Assembly: GCA_036023115.1 (NCBI GenBank)
Contig: JAYKKT010000040.1
Span: forward strand, 5,233,501-5,297,500
Length of the DNA: 64,000 nt
Reading direction: 5' to 3'
Origin: Brasenia schreberi
Lineage: Eukaryota; Streptophyta; Magnoliopsida; Nymphaeales; Cabombaceae
Every line of letters starts with the position of its first letter. Position 1 is the first letter of the stretch. Below, in pieces: positions 29,036-40,849 of this stretch. The notes under the pieces were generated by a model, which was not told the origin of the DNA, made no database searches, and was given only the letters and a program-made list of their open reading frames with translations. The translations under genes were made by a program, and so were the position numbers.

Positions 29036-30219
29036 TGGTCACTGAATACAGATGTAGCCACAAGTTGAAGGTCATGACTTCAATAACCAAGCATGTATTT
29101 GGCTTCGGCATCTCGTTCTACTAAGAAAAAAAAATCGACACGACTCATCCATCTTAGTATGGGAAAAGACTTGGTTTGGTTTTTAGTTTGGTATTGTCTC
29201 CAACCAAACCCGCTCTAAATCTACATCAGATCCTAACACTTCTATCAGTTGCATTCTCAATTAATGATATTAGCCGAATCAACTCAAAATAATTTTGGAA
29301 TATTTCAGCCGGTATTTCGTATAATAACAACACAGTTGAGTTGTGTTTTGAAAAAGTTTTAAAAAAGGTGGCTAAATAACAATAACTCAACAATAGGGAG
29401 TTCTTTGTAATTAGTGATCAAAACGAACAACTTTCCCCTCAATTCTGAGAAATTTGGGAACTCCAAAGGTCTCGATAGGAATTTCCTACAATCATTTAAT
29501 AGACAAGGTAAATGGGCATTTCAGTCATTTCCATTTGCATAGCACAAGAATAGTAAGAAGAAGAAAATTTTAAAAACGTAATAAAATACATGAAAAGTTA
29601 AGAAAATTATAAGGGCAAATTGATCATGAAGCCGGAAATGACCGCCCACCCACTGTGATGCCTATTACAAGTAGATGGACGGCCGAAAGGAAAAGGATCG
29701 CTTCCTATCAAAGAGCGACAGTCCGATTTGGAAGTTTTAAACCATCATTTTCATTAGGGAAATACCAAATCAATGCTAACCATCACGATCCGAAGACATT
29801 CATCAGTTTCCTTTCAGTGAGATGCAATCCCACGGATAATTGGTAAGGATGAGTGGCCGGAATCGGATCGACACCGACATTCACCGAGTCCACCGTCGTC
29901 GTTCCACTGCCACCTGGTTAACATGGTGGAGAGGGTCTTTCGCTACTAGACAGAGACTGGAAAAATAGGTTTCTGTCCGTGGAGTTCGGATCTCTAATCC
30001 AAACCATTGACATCCGTGGAGTTCGGGTCATTGTATCGTTTGCCGGTCGTGGGATCCACATGGCTGCCTATACGACTTATTTCAATCAATATTACTTAAT
30101 CACAGAGCAGTTAAGGTTTTGATTAAAATATGAGACATGCATGTATGTGAAGTAGCAGTAAAGTTAAAGCATGCTGGTGTGCTTGCTTACACACACACAC
30201 ACACACGCACACACACACA

Positions 30220-30301
<82 letters not shown>

Positions 30302-30533
30302 TGATATATGTTAGCATGGTTAGGTACTGGTATAACTAAACATAAACAAATCTTAGCTATCAAATTTTGCAAGGTAGAGATTTAAATAAAAAAAATTATA
30401 AACATATTTTTACAAGTATATTTGATTCACAATCATATTCTTTTGTTTTTAAATTCAAATTTCAATAATTTATCTTTTAAATAAGATAATTGAGATTTGT
30501 TTGGATATGGTAGTACTTAAGATGCTAGCATAA

Positions 30534-30607
<74 letters not shown>

Positions 30608-32005
30608 TAATTTGGCTCCTAAATTTCTTAGTAGTTGGTACATGTTAACTCCACTGAATGAACCCTGAATTCTCTTGGCTGCTATCTTCAAATCATCAAT
30701 GTAAAAAAATAATAAATAAATCCTAAAAGGAATGCTCAAAGACGTCCTTTTAGGGTTTATAGCACCGGGAACCCATGGCTGAGCACAACTTGCTTGGCTT
30801 ACAAAGTTGTATGAACGCAATTTTTTAATGACAGAGCAGCTAGGGTCGAAATTAGCTATAGTTAATAAGTTGAATGTGCAGTTAACGCCATTTTTTCTTT
30901 CCGAAACAACAAAAGAAATATTTATAGATGTATTTTTTTAAAGCAAAAAGTAATAATTTATTTTTTGAGTGGGTGTACTCCTTTGTACTTTTTTATACCA
31001 GTTGAGGTATAAGTGTACGTCTACCAACCTATAATCCTACGCGTTTTGCTTAACTTTATATATGCTTGTGCGGAGGATAAAATGTACGTTTAATTGATAG
31101 TACCCCGGGGTTAGAAGATAATTACAATCAAATGAAAATTTTTGATAGGCATAAACTTTTGAATGATAAGATAGTGACCACTCGCAGAATTATAAGTTGA
31201 TCATTTTTTAACGGAATAATACGACACCAACAACAACAACCACACGGCACTCTGGCCACTCGGTTTTGTTATGATTTCACCTTTCATAAAACCAGAACTG
31301 ATCCAAAACCATCAATTCTAATAATTTTTAAGTTTTTAATTTTTTTTGTCAGTTTTTGGTGGCTTAGAACTCAGATCGGCAATGCCCCGAAACTGACGGT
31401 TCTGGAACCGGTCCTAGCCATTCAGGTTCTAGGGTAACCGGAACAGGTCATGTCTACTAGTAGTGTTGGCTAAATTGTTGAAGTCTTGGTTTTGATTATG
31501 AGTTGCTACCCCATGAATATGCTTTTTAAATTATTTGGAAAGTTAGTGGGCTTTCAAATGCATGAGTTTGGACGGCTAACATTAATCTAGATCGTAAAGT
31601 TTTGAACGACCATGATTTAATGTAGGATATCGACCATCATATGCCATATGACAAAATTCTTTCTTACACGGGTGAATGGAACAAAAGGGGGACTGTTGCT
31701 TGGTGAAACAGACAAGCCCACTCCAGTTGTTTCAGGTTGCATCAAATAAAAAATCTTAAATGGGGTTTCTTCATACATGGACGATGCACTCCTTAGAAGA
31801 ATTATTAAATGGGCTTCTTCCTAAAACAAGTAAAAAGTATAGTTATGGGTCATATATATATATATATGTTTATCTTATTATTCGGTATGAGTATAGTTTA
31901 AAAATTATTAAGAGTTTTGAAAGAAATATAAAAATAATATTACTATACTTATGCTCCTGGAAAAACAAAGATCAAATATGAGTAACATCTTCTGGATCCA
32001 ATCTC

Positions 32006-32090
<85 letters not shown>

Positions 32091-32731
32091 TCTTATAGTT
32101 AAGGGATTTACTTCCAGGAAACTTTCGAACCCACGACCCAAAGAATTGGCACACCATGTAAAAATGGATCAAAGCCGAACATTAATGCCTTCAACTTAAC
32201 ATACTTTAGGGTATATAAATGTTTTAGCAGAATGGAAGACTCGGCAAGCTCGCTCCAACAATCTTTTCTTACCAAAACCGACGCCCCACATTCCTCTTTT
32301 GTGGCAATCAAAGAGTGTTGATAATCTAGCAAAAGGTTTTCTTTTATTTTTAAAGAAAAGGTAGAAATGATGCAATGAATGACCATAAATTCTGCGATGC
32401 ATGCATCACCCTTCAGAAAAGTAATTCAGTTCCAAATTATACGCATCGTTGACTCATTGTGCGTGCGTGTGTGTGTATGTGTGTGTGTGTGAGAGAGAGA
32501 GGGACGGACCTTCTTAGTGAGAGAGACGGTGGGCTTGGGGAAGTCGGTGAAGCAGGTATGGTTGGGAGTCCATTGACCAACGGCGAAGCACTTGCAGTGA
32601 GGCATGGACTTCCGTTCATAGGACAGCGAATCCACCCGAATCGACGAGAACAAAGGTCCCCCTGGAGTCCCAGGAGTTTGCGGAGCCGAAGGTGCCGGCG
32701 TCACGTTCTCCAGTTCCGGCATTCTATCCAT
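27454..32731 (-). CDS. NIP: NIP5;1/NIP6;1-type aquaporin (boric acid channel), copy B
   Basis: Same four-exon structure and the same exon lengths as copy A: 32731-32510, 28679-28260, 28019-27958 and 27649-27454 (900 nt, 299 aa). All splice sites are kept and there are no stops. The protein differs from A at only four positions, all in exon 1: P7L, P18Q (next to the TPGTPG polarity motif), L28F and D39E. Exon 2 has four silent changes, exon 3 is identical and exon 4 differs silently. The NPA and NPV motifs and the pore Arg are unchanged. TATA box at 33721-33714, four AUG-UAA blocks at 33391-32895. I infer that both copies encode working channels and that selection or gene conversion has kept the pore identical. 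Confidence 0.95.
27958..28019 (-). CDS. NIP: NIP copy B exon 3
   Basis: 62 nt, identical in sequence to copy A exon 3. Donor GTTAGT. Confidence 0.93.
28260..28679 (-). CDS. NIP: NIP copy B exon 2
   Basis: 140 codons, amino-acid identical to copy A exon 2, with four silent differences that I can count. Donor GTAAGC. Confidence 0.95.
28782..29034. repeat. Large (TA)n/(TATG)n array at the NIP-B exon 2 side of intron 1
   Basis: (AT)n followed by two near-perfect tandem units of about 62 bp (tatgtatatatatgtgtata...gtgtatatatatatatg). Unit A has only about 45 bp here (19112-19143). Confidence 0.88.
30190..30604. repeat. Microsatellite-capped MITE, family 1, unit B copy
   Basis: (AC)n(TA)n(GA)n at 30190-30298, fold-back core 30299-30535, then (CT)n(AT)n to 30604. 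Both caps are longer than in unit A, and the core has gained about 45 bp (around 30425-30480). Confidence 0.7.
31255..31462. repeat. AACCGG-rich fold-back element, unit B remnant
   Basis: Matches 21555-21768 of unit A and keeps the right end aggtcatgtctac. The left part is lost by a deletion joining two ggcc sites. Confidence 0.6.
32010..32087. repeat. (TA)n microsatellite, NIP-B intron 1
   Basis: About 39 uninterrupted AT units. Confidence 0.9.
32510..32731 (-). CDS. NIP: NIP copy B exon 1
   Basis: [10 protein letters not shown] start at 32731, 74 codons, donor GTCCGTCC. Carries all four amino-acid differences from copy A. The following intron starts with only a short (CT)n(CA)n. Confidence 0.92.
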
Positions 32732-32889
32732 TCCGATCAATCTGGTCTTACTCTGCTTTTTTTTTTAATGTTTTTTAATTGGTGGGATACAAGGAAAATG
32801 GTTGATTAACATAGCATTTTTTGGTTTTTTTTTTGACAATTTATATTTTTTTGGGAAATCTAGAAGCGGAATCTGATAGGTGGTAAGAG

Positions 32890-33430
32890 TGAAGTTACAT
32901 GATTCGATCGTTTTTTATAAAGTTTTTGCTATAAGAAATCTTCAATCATGTAAAAAGGATCTTACTGTATATATTCCTCTGCTAGACGAATTTTCTTTTT
33001 TTTTTCCTTTTTTCTTTTTTGGAGATGATAATTAACAAAAACTTAGAGGCTAATTACATGATTTGTAGGTTTTTATAAAATTTTCACTAAGGAATATGAA
33101 GAGAACAAAAATCCAGGTTAAATACCAAAAAATAAAGGGTTTCTCAATACATGCAATACTGAAGAAACAAGAAACTTTTTTTGGAGTATTTTCTTCAAAG
33201 ATGATGATCGAAGCTGAAGTCCTAATTACATGATTCAGAGGCTTTTATAAAGGTTTTGCTAAGGAGCAACTAAAAGGAAGACAGCCAGCTTTAAACTATT
33301 AAGTACCCCAAATCGTAAGTTCTTCAAAATATAGAAAATGGTTTTTTTCTATTTTTTTGTCAAAATAAAAGTTTAAATATCGAAATTACATACTGGATAG
33401 GCTTTTCTAAAGTTTTCACTAAGGAATAGA
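32890..33430 (-). promoter_or_regulatory. Four-unit AUG-UAA repeat array in the NIP-B leader
   Basis: ATGTAA on the minus strand at 32900-32895, 33059-33054, 33231-33226 and 33391-33386 (spacing 159, 172, 160). All four, with their leading CTTAGTGAAAAC/TTTATAAA blocks, are kept after duplication, although the spacers have small changes such as poly-T length. Confidence 0.65.
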
Positions 33431-33713
33431 GGCTTGAAAACCCAGTTTCAGTAAGAAATAGTTCTTGTGTTTATCAACAGAGAACCAGAAGAACAAAGAG
33501 CAGGGAGAAGGAGAGCAGGGAGAAATTGGATGGATGATACCGGCCTAATTACTTCAAGAGCACGAACAGATGAGCATCGTTTCAGCCGGAGGGTTGTCGG
33601 AAAGTCGGAATGCCCAAAGTCATGTATGCACGAACTGGAGATTCCGGCCACTGAAAAAGCAGGAGACTGTAAATCTAGAAGGAGAGGGAGAGTTGCCCCT
33701 TCTGCAGTTTATG

Positions 33714-33721
33714 TATTTATA
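33714..33721 (-). promoter_or_regulatory. TATA box of NIP-B
   Basis: CACTATAAATACATAAAC on the minus strand, same as copy A, about 980 nt upstream of the start codon. Confidence 0.6.
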
Positions 33722-33914
33722 GTGAAGAATGAAGGGAGGTAGGGAGAGTCAGTGACTCGCTTTTTGCAGAGTTGGTATTTTTTTAAGAGTTTGCTGTTAG
33801 TTTACCAAAAAGTTTAGTTATTCAAAATTTTAAAATAATATCATCACATATAACAAACTAGACTTCTATTCCCCTCCCCATAAATGAATATGTCTAAATA
33901 CTACAAATATATAG

Positions 33915-34177
33915 AGAGAGGGAGAGCAGAGTCCATTCACATACTCATCTATGCTCTAATCTTCTTAAAAGTCTCAATAATTTGAAATTTAAGATCAACT
34001 GTTGAAATTTTAAAACAAAAAGCAAATGATAGTAGATGTATTTAATGCACCTATAAAAATTACTAAAAAACTAATTTACTTTTAAAATTTTAGTTTCAAC
34101 TGTTGATCTATTCAATCAAATGAATGAAATCTTTGATGATGTTTGAGGATGAATGTCCATGAAAGAATCTCTCTCTT

Positions 34178-34180
<3 letters not shown>
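33915..34180. mobile_element. MITE family 2, unit B copy
   Basis: Arms agagtccattcacatactc and the inverted agagattctttcatggaca, with agatcaac...ttgaaatt and aactgttgatct inside. It then runs into ctctctttatatatat. Confidence 0.55.
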
Positions 34181-34235
<55 letters not shown>

Positions 34236-34779
34236 TCAATAATTTAGGCTTAGGTTTGAACTTCTAATAACCTGGTCTGTGTTAATTGGATTTGTAAACA
34301 AATAAAAGTAGAATTATATTAACAATTATATTCAAGATCGTAAGAATACTTAGAATAGGAAGTTTTCCGAATATTGAAACTAATTAGAAGTTGTTGAAGA
34401 AAGTTCAGTGGGCCGCTTACGTCGTTGCAGGTGGAGAACATGGCTTCGTCATCTCCTCCTGTATGTCAGTGAGGTTTAGGCATGTCAAAGTGGGTTGGGT
34501 TTTGGATCAAGAAATCCAATAAGGAATCATACGTATCCAACATTTGATCCAACTCTAAATCAGTAGGATTGTGTAGATAAGTCATAAAATCTAACTCGAG
34601 TGACTTTTAAATCCTTGTGAATTTCAAACAATACATGAATTGACCATTACCATATTTTTTTGGTTTGGTAAAAGATAAGAATGTGTAACAGATAAGAATG
34701 TATCAGTCATAAAAGTTGAGAATCATATTTTAAACCTTATACACCTAAGTAGTTTATCACAAGTTTTTCATCCAATGTT

Positions 34780-34821
<42 letters not shown>

Positions 34822-35054
34822 GAATCCTCCCAACTATTGATACTACCTATTCATATTTGATCATTGTTTTTCAGAGGCATAAATATAATAATATTATTTT
34901 TAAAGAATTTAAAGTATACTCATACTATGAAAAACAATAAATATGCATAACAGTCGTAGAAAGAAAGGATATATAAATATAGATAAAGAGAGAGGAGATA
35001 TGATAATTTAAACCCGTAAAACTTAAAAACAAAAGGCCTGACATGTCTCTTCAA

Positions 35055-35063
35055 ATTATCAAA

Positions 35064-35137
<74 letters not shown>

Positions 35138-35146
35138 TTTGATAAT
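35055..35146. repeat. Perfect (TC)n(TA)n(GA)n palindrome
   Basis: attatcaaac (TC)n(TA)n(GA)n gtttgataat forms one hairpin of about 92 bp. The unique words on both sides (taaaacttaaaa...cttcaaattat) are repeated, so a local duplication accompanies it. Unit A lacks it. Confidence 0.85.
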
Positions 35147-35199
35147 TTAGAAGGTAAAACTTAAAAGCAGCCAGACACGTTTCTTCAAATTATTTTTAA

Positions 35200-36000
35200 C
35201 GGGTAGCCCCATAATACAACCTGACGCCCTTGCTAGGTTTAGGTCATAGAGCGTCTAAGTATAGACCTTAGATTTGTCAAGCTAGCCTATCCTTGCCATG
35301 TGCGGTCTAACTTTTTCTTGACGCTAAGACATTGAAATTTGAAGCGTTAACTTTTACTCAATCAAGTCTTGTTCTTGATACAAGTACATGTCCTTGGCTT
35401 TGTCATATAACTCAAAAAAATGGCTTAACATTATTTACATGAGTTGAAATTGAAATTTAAAAAGTAAAAATATAAGTTTGAACAAAATAACATGTATACA
35501 TATATATTATTTTTAAATTTAAATTTTAATCATTCATCACTAAAAATGAATTATTGAGATGTACTATCATATAACAATATATATATATATATATATAGTG
35601 ATTAAATTCTGTTTACCATTGACATTTGTCTACTCATACTAATTATTGTATTTTTAGAGTATCAATATAATAATATTGTTTTCCATCTTTTCTTGAAATT
35701 TTTTATTTTTTAAAATTATATTGATCATAAAAAGAAAAAGAAATAAGTAGGCATGAATATAATAACATAATGAAATTTTAAATTACAATTATATCATAAA
35801 AAAATAATAGGTAGATATGAGTACACATCTAAGAGAAAATGTGATCATTAGATGAGCTAATGCTCTATGTGCAATTTAGTCAAACTTAATCAAAAAATGA
35901 ATCTGATTTTAGCATATCTAGCACTTGAAACGGGATAGCTTGGAGCTAGCGGTGGCATCTCTTACTTTTGCTTCTAACTTGCTCATACCACCATCACTAA
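35200..36000. other. Intergenic, no recognised gene
   Basis: AT-rich, with a short (TA)n at 35578-35599. Nothing coding. Words such as aaatctcaat and attaaattt suggest old MITE remains. Confidence 0.5.
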
Positions 36001-36003
36001 ATC

Positions 36004-36213
36004 TGACAAAAAATCAAAATATGTAGAAGATCTAGACATGGCCAGTTCGAATTAGAACCAAATCGATTCAAAACCGACGATTTTAAATCATGTGTTAATC
36101 ATGTGTTAAATCATGTGTTGACAAAAAATCAAAATATGTAGAAGATCTAGACATGGCCAGTTCGAATTAGAACCAAATCGATTCAAAACCGACGATTTTA
36201 AATCATGTGTTAA
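36004..36213. repeat. Tandem duplication of about 115 bp
   Basis: The segment tgacaaaaaatcaaaatatg...taaatcatgtgttaa (36004-36098) recurs at 36119-36213, unchanged as far as I can see. It includes the left end (tagacatggccagttcg) of an AACCGG-rich fold-back element. Confidence 0.9.
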
Positions 36214-36219
36214 CATCTT

Positions 36220-36316
<97 letters not shown>

Positions 36317-36544
36317 TTTGCACATGTTGAGACATGGCTCAACGGTAGCTACCTAGGTTTCAGAGCGGTTTCGGTTCTGAAATCAAAACCGCCCTAAAAC
36401 CAGCTGTTCCAAAACTGAAACAGCCCTAAAACTGGGGGTTTCGAAACCGAAACCACAACGGTTCTTGGAGCGGTTCGATTCCGGTTCTGGGTTCCAGATA
36501 ACCCCAAATCGATGGTTCCAATTAAACGAGAACCGGACATGTCT
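36032..36544. repeat. AACCGG-rich fold-back element, copy 4, expanded by (TA)n
   Basis: Left end agatctagacatggccagtt, right end aaccggacatgtctgatct, which are inverted copies. A (TA)n array (36223-36314) and a 115-bp duplication lie inside it. Confidence 0.6.
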
Positions 36545-36965
36545 GATCTAATGGCTTGAAAATAACTAGCACTTTTTTGGTTCACATTGGTGTTGGAGCG
36601 ATTGAACGATGCTGACACTTCGAATTCAATGCATCCAAAGACAACTAATTTCGTTGTGTCCACTCCATAGAAAAATACGTTGGACTACATTCCAACCAAA
36701 TTTAAATTTATTGGATTCTACACCTAATTTTTTCTCACATCAATTTCATTGATTATCATCATTGTTTTTTCTATCGCATTATTGGCATTGATAATTGATT
36801 CTCTGCACGCATCACCAACTGGCGTTCAAGGCTTCTTGAAGGGTGACCCGGCATGATAAGATAGTATTTTTGAAGGCAGAGACCAAACATTTTATTATAT
36901 ATATACTTATACATAGACACATGTATATATAAACCGGATCCCAACATATGATATATCATTATGAC

Positions 36966-38175
36966 AACTACAACAACTACGCCTTTTCTCATACTAGACG
37001 GGGTCGGTTACATGGATTCTTTGTTTCCACATATCCCTATCGTGTGCCATGCTAGCATCTAACTCACAATAAGCTAGATCATTCTTTATTGTTTCTTTCC
37101 AACACTTTTGTGGTCGTCCTCTAGATCTTTTAATACTTTCCAAATTTAGTTTTTCATACCTTCTTATAGGTTCTTCTTTTAATCTTCTTTCTATACGTCC
37201 AAACCATCTTAAAAGTTATTCTCATTTTATCCTCTATTGGTGGCACTCCTAATTTGTTTCTAATAACCTAATTATGTATACGGTCTTTTCTTATATGTCC
37301 ACTCATCCATCTCAACATCTTCATTTCTGTCACAGACATCTTTTGTACATGTTGATGATTAACTGCCCAACACTCAGAACCATAAAACATGGCAGGCCTA
37401 ATTGCTGCTCTATAATATTTATCTTTTAACTTTAACGGTATCTTCTTTTCATAAAGAATACCTGATGCTCCTCTCCATTTTAAGTAACCAACAATAATTT
37501 TATGCGTAACATCTCCATCAATTCTTCCATCGCTCTGAAAAATTGACCCTAGGTATTTAAAACTTTTCTTTTGGGGGATACAATGTGTGCCAATTTTAAT
37601 TTTTATGTCCTCTGAGATAACCAAATGATCAAATTTACATTCCATATATTCTGTCTTTGTTCTACTAAGTCGGAAGCCTTTGCTTTGTAATGTTTCTCTC
37701 CATAGTTCCAATTTTCTATTAACTTTTTCCTTAAACTCCTCCACTAATACAATATCATCTGCAAATAACGTACACCAAGGTACTTCATCTTGAATATGTT
37801 TTGTTAACTCATCAATCACCCTTATAAATAAGTATGGACTTAAAGTTGATCCTTGATGTAACCCAATATTAACTTCAAAGAAGTCTGTCATTCCTTCATG
37901 AGTCCTCACACATGTTTTTGCACCATAATATATGTCTCTTATAAGGTTAATGAATGTCAATGGGATACCTCTTTTTTCCAAAATTCTCCAAAGAACCTCA
38001 CTCGACACTCTATCATAAGCTTTTTCTAGATCAATAAATATCATGTCAAGGTCTTTTTTTTTTGCTCTAAAATGTTCCATAATACGTCTCAAAAGATGAA
38101 TCGGTAGATCTGCCTGGCATGAATCCAAATTGATTCTCTGTTGTACTTATACTTGTATTAAGCTATGTTTGATAT
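36966..38175 (-). mobile_element. RTE LINE, 5'-truncated
   Basis: Minus strand. The 3' tail is the acaacaactacgcc end at 36966. The open frame 38128-37268 contains the RT core: [32 protein letters not shown], catalytic FADDIVL (YADD-like), RLSRTKTEYMEC and the C-terminal [38 protein letters not shown]. Homology with the full copy stops near 38175, so the endonuclease is lost. Plant RTE elements encode one ORF of about 1,000 residues. Confidence 0.88.
37268..38128 (-). pseudogene. RTE reverse transcriptase fragment, 286-codon open frame
   Basis: RT palm with the catalytic FADD box near residue 125 and the downstream RTE-specific region. Truncated at both ends by the loss of the 5' half and by a frame change after RWMSGHIRKDRI. 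The longest intact RT frame in the window. Confidence 0.85.
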
Positions 38176-38179
38176 TTTT

Positions 38180-38483
38180 TGATAGCGATTTTGAAAGATT
38201 TTAAAAAGGAACGAAGGACAATCACCGACTCAGGTTGAGCAGCGTCACTTGTGTAAGATGTGCACGATCCAATCTCTCACTTTGAGAGAGAGTGGACGTT
38301 GAGTTGTTTTCTTGTGCAAGTTTCTGTGGTGATTAATGTAGAGGGGGAAGTTGGGGAGGTGGGGAGTGGACACAAAGTTGATGAGTTGAATCTTTAATGA
38401 ATAAACGGTCAGGACTCAATAATGGTCACAGTCTCTCTTTTACCCAATAATGATAAGTCTCTTTCTTATTTTCTTACTGTTAG

Positions 38484-38544
<61 letters not shown>

Positions 38545-38990
38545 GTGCGCGCGTGAAGGGAGAAAGAAAAAGAGAGGGAGGGTCAGATACCTACTTAAAA
38601 GTTATGTTCTTGATCGGCCATCCACTTTGAAAACTTTGATCATTATTCCTCCCACCAAGAATATATATTTAAGTGGAAACCTTTCTCTCTCTCTCTCTAA
38701 GTGCAGAAAAAAAAGAGATCACATGGGCCAGCCATTGAAGAAAGTGAGAGTCGTGCTGAGAATGGGGAAATTTCATTTGTAGGCATGCTCCTTATAATAT
38801 ATGTAAGACAGATTCGATTGTCGATCGATGCACAATGTGAGGTGATGAGCTCACTTGTGCTCGATCGCTACCGCATTTGACTTGCAAAAGTTGGCAGCAC
38901 TAAACCTTACGCTCCTCTGTCTCCTCCGTCCCCTTCCAAAGAAAATTTTATTCAAACAAGGAGTTGGCTACGTACAATCATAAATTAAGG
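38180..38990. other. Intergenic with microsatellites; no gene seen
   Basis: (CT)n(AT)n(GT)n at 38484-38550 and a short (CT)n at 38682-38698. No coding motif. Confidence 0.5.
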
Positions 38991-39040
38991 CTACCAATCA
39001 ACCCGACGCCCAAATTATATACACTCTCTCTATATATATA

Positions 39041-39240
39041 AAATTGGTATATGCTAGCACAAGTGTTCGTAAATCTAAATAAATCTCAACCTTCGATATA
39101 GTGAATGATTAATATTTAAAATTTAAAAACCAAAAGTACTTATGTAAATAAAATATACACATGTATTTTTTACTAATAGATTCAAATCTTAACTACCTAT
39201 TATCAAACATGAATAATAAAGATTTGTTTGAATTTGTTAG
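39041..39240. mobile_element. Microsatellite-capped MITE family 1, intergenic copy 1
   Basis: Left arm attggtatatgctagcacaa, and the inverted right arm starts attgatatatgttattacat. Both continue into caaat/taaat-ctaaacaaatct words. Caps are ctctctatatatat on the left and tctctatatat on the right. Confidence 0.6.
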
Positions 39241-39261
39241 TACACCATGTAATAACATATA

Positions 39262-39507
39262 TCAATGTCTCTATATATGCTAGAACACTTAGGTACTAAC
39301 AAATTCAAACAAATCTCAATCATTTATATTTGATAATAGTTGATTGAGATTTAAATCTATAAAGTAAAAAGTACATGTATACTTTTTGCAGGCACACTTT
39401 ATTCACATGGATACTTTTGATTTTTAAATTTTAAATCTCAATCATGTATGATAAAAGAAAAATGGTTGAGATTTATTTAGATTTGCTAATACCTAACTAG
39501 CTTATAC

Positions 39508-39580
<73 letters not shown>
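39262..39580. mobile_element. Microsatellite-capped MITE family 1, intergenic copy 2
   Basis: Left arm tatgctagaacacttaggta then aacaaatctcaatc. The inverted right arm is attggtataagctagttagg then aaatctcaacc. It ends in (TC)n(TA)n to 39580 and sits directly beside copy 1. Confidence 0.6.
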
Positions 39581-39582
<2 letters not shown>

Positions 39583-39584
39583 TG

Positions 39585-39991
39585 AACTTATAATACTTTA
39601 AGATGGTAACCATTCTCCTTCACATGGTTCATGTCTTTTACTCTTTTATTTAATATATTGATTTGATTGCTTACATGTGTGCACGTACACACACAGAATA
39701 ATAGTTGCATAATATTTAGATTGCAAGATTTTACTCGATCTTTGAGATCAATGATTGATATTTAAATTACTTTTAATTAAAATCTCTATATTTGATCTCA
39801 AAGATATGAACGGATCCTCACATGTTCATTCATGCCACTCATTATCTTGTGGAGACATAAATATAATTTAATCTTTTTAAAGAGTTTTTGAAAGTGTATA
39901 AAAGGATCATGTTAATACACTCATGCCTTCAAAAAATAATTTTCGAACGTGAGTGAGCAATGTCAGTAGTGGGCATGATCCAGTGTCTTGT

Positions 39992-40028
<37 letters not shown>

Positions 40029-40740
40029 GTGTTTGAAAGTGCCTTTTTAGTATGTGTTTACCATGGTTATTCATTGCAAATACTTTTCTAGTTTAAACAA
40101 ACTCGATCATCGATGGAAAAACTTAAGTTTTAAACTATAAATTTGGAAGAATATACAGCTTTGATTTGTCACTTTCTCTGAATAACACTTATCAATGTAA
40201 AAAGTTACTAAAGCAACGGCTTTTAATGCAAACACATAAAGCACGAGGAACTGCACCTTTGTTGAGTACCTAAAATATGACCTGTGCCCATCAGGACCTG
40301 TGCACTTTCTAAAACTCACAGACGCAAGCTTGGTTTGACTACAATGTGACCCCACATATGCGTTAAAAACCATCCAATTTGCTAAAGAAGCACACTTTTG
40401 TTAGTCTGGTTTGACATAACATAGTGAAGTTATCAACTATATTTTTCTTGGGGATTCGCCGGTTACATATCAAGTTTTGAGAGATTTATTCTGGCAGTTG
40501 TTTTTATATTTTCGAGGGTCCAATCCTCGGGACGACGGTTCGAACTGCCTGAATTGTTCGGTTGTTGGTGAGTGACCTAAGCTACTCAAGATCAGCTTGG
40601 TGATAACCCAAACTTGTTTCAGTCTTATCGAACTGGAATCCAGCTTGATGTACGAGCAAGACGAGCCCAGGCTCACTGATAACAGACCCCAGTAGCTCGT
40701 AAGCTTAATGGAGCTTTATATATATATATATATATATCAA
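39585..40740. other. Intergenic, MITE debris and microsatellites
   Basis: Inverted words around 39725-39830 (agattttactcgatctttga...tttgatctcaaagat) suggest another fold-back remnant. (CT)n(AT)n at 39994-40027. No gene seen. Confidence 0.45.
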
Positions 40741-40754
40741 AATCGAGTTAACTG

Positions 40755-40845
40755 TTAACATGGCACATGATAGGGCTATGTAGAAACAAAGAATTCATGT
40801 AGCCGACCCCATCTAGTATGGGAAAAAGCTTAGTTGTTGTTGTAT
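40755..40845 (+). mobile_element. RTE LINE extreme 3' end
   Basis: gtagccgaccccatctagta then gggaaaaagcttagttgttgttgta is the plus-strand form of the RTE 3' tail with its TTG repeat. Only the last ~90 bp remain. Confidence 0.7.
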
Positions 40846-40849
40846 TAAT

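Larger units (their letters stand above)
26399..35196. repeat. Segmental tandem duplication, unit B (about 8.8 kb)
   Basis: Same content and orientation as unit A. It differs by expanded (TA)n arrays, a 120-bp block duplication near its start, and deletions of roughly 460, 130 and 700 bp relative to A. Confidence 0.92.

Noticed and set aside
26653..29124. Long Tyr/Ile-repeat frames (also 31908-32199, 36106-36342)
   Set aside because: Translations of (TA)n microsatellites, open only because TAT/ATA are sense codons.
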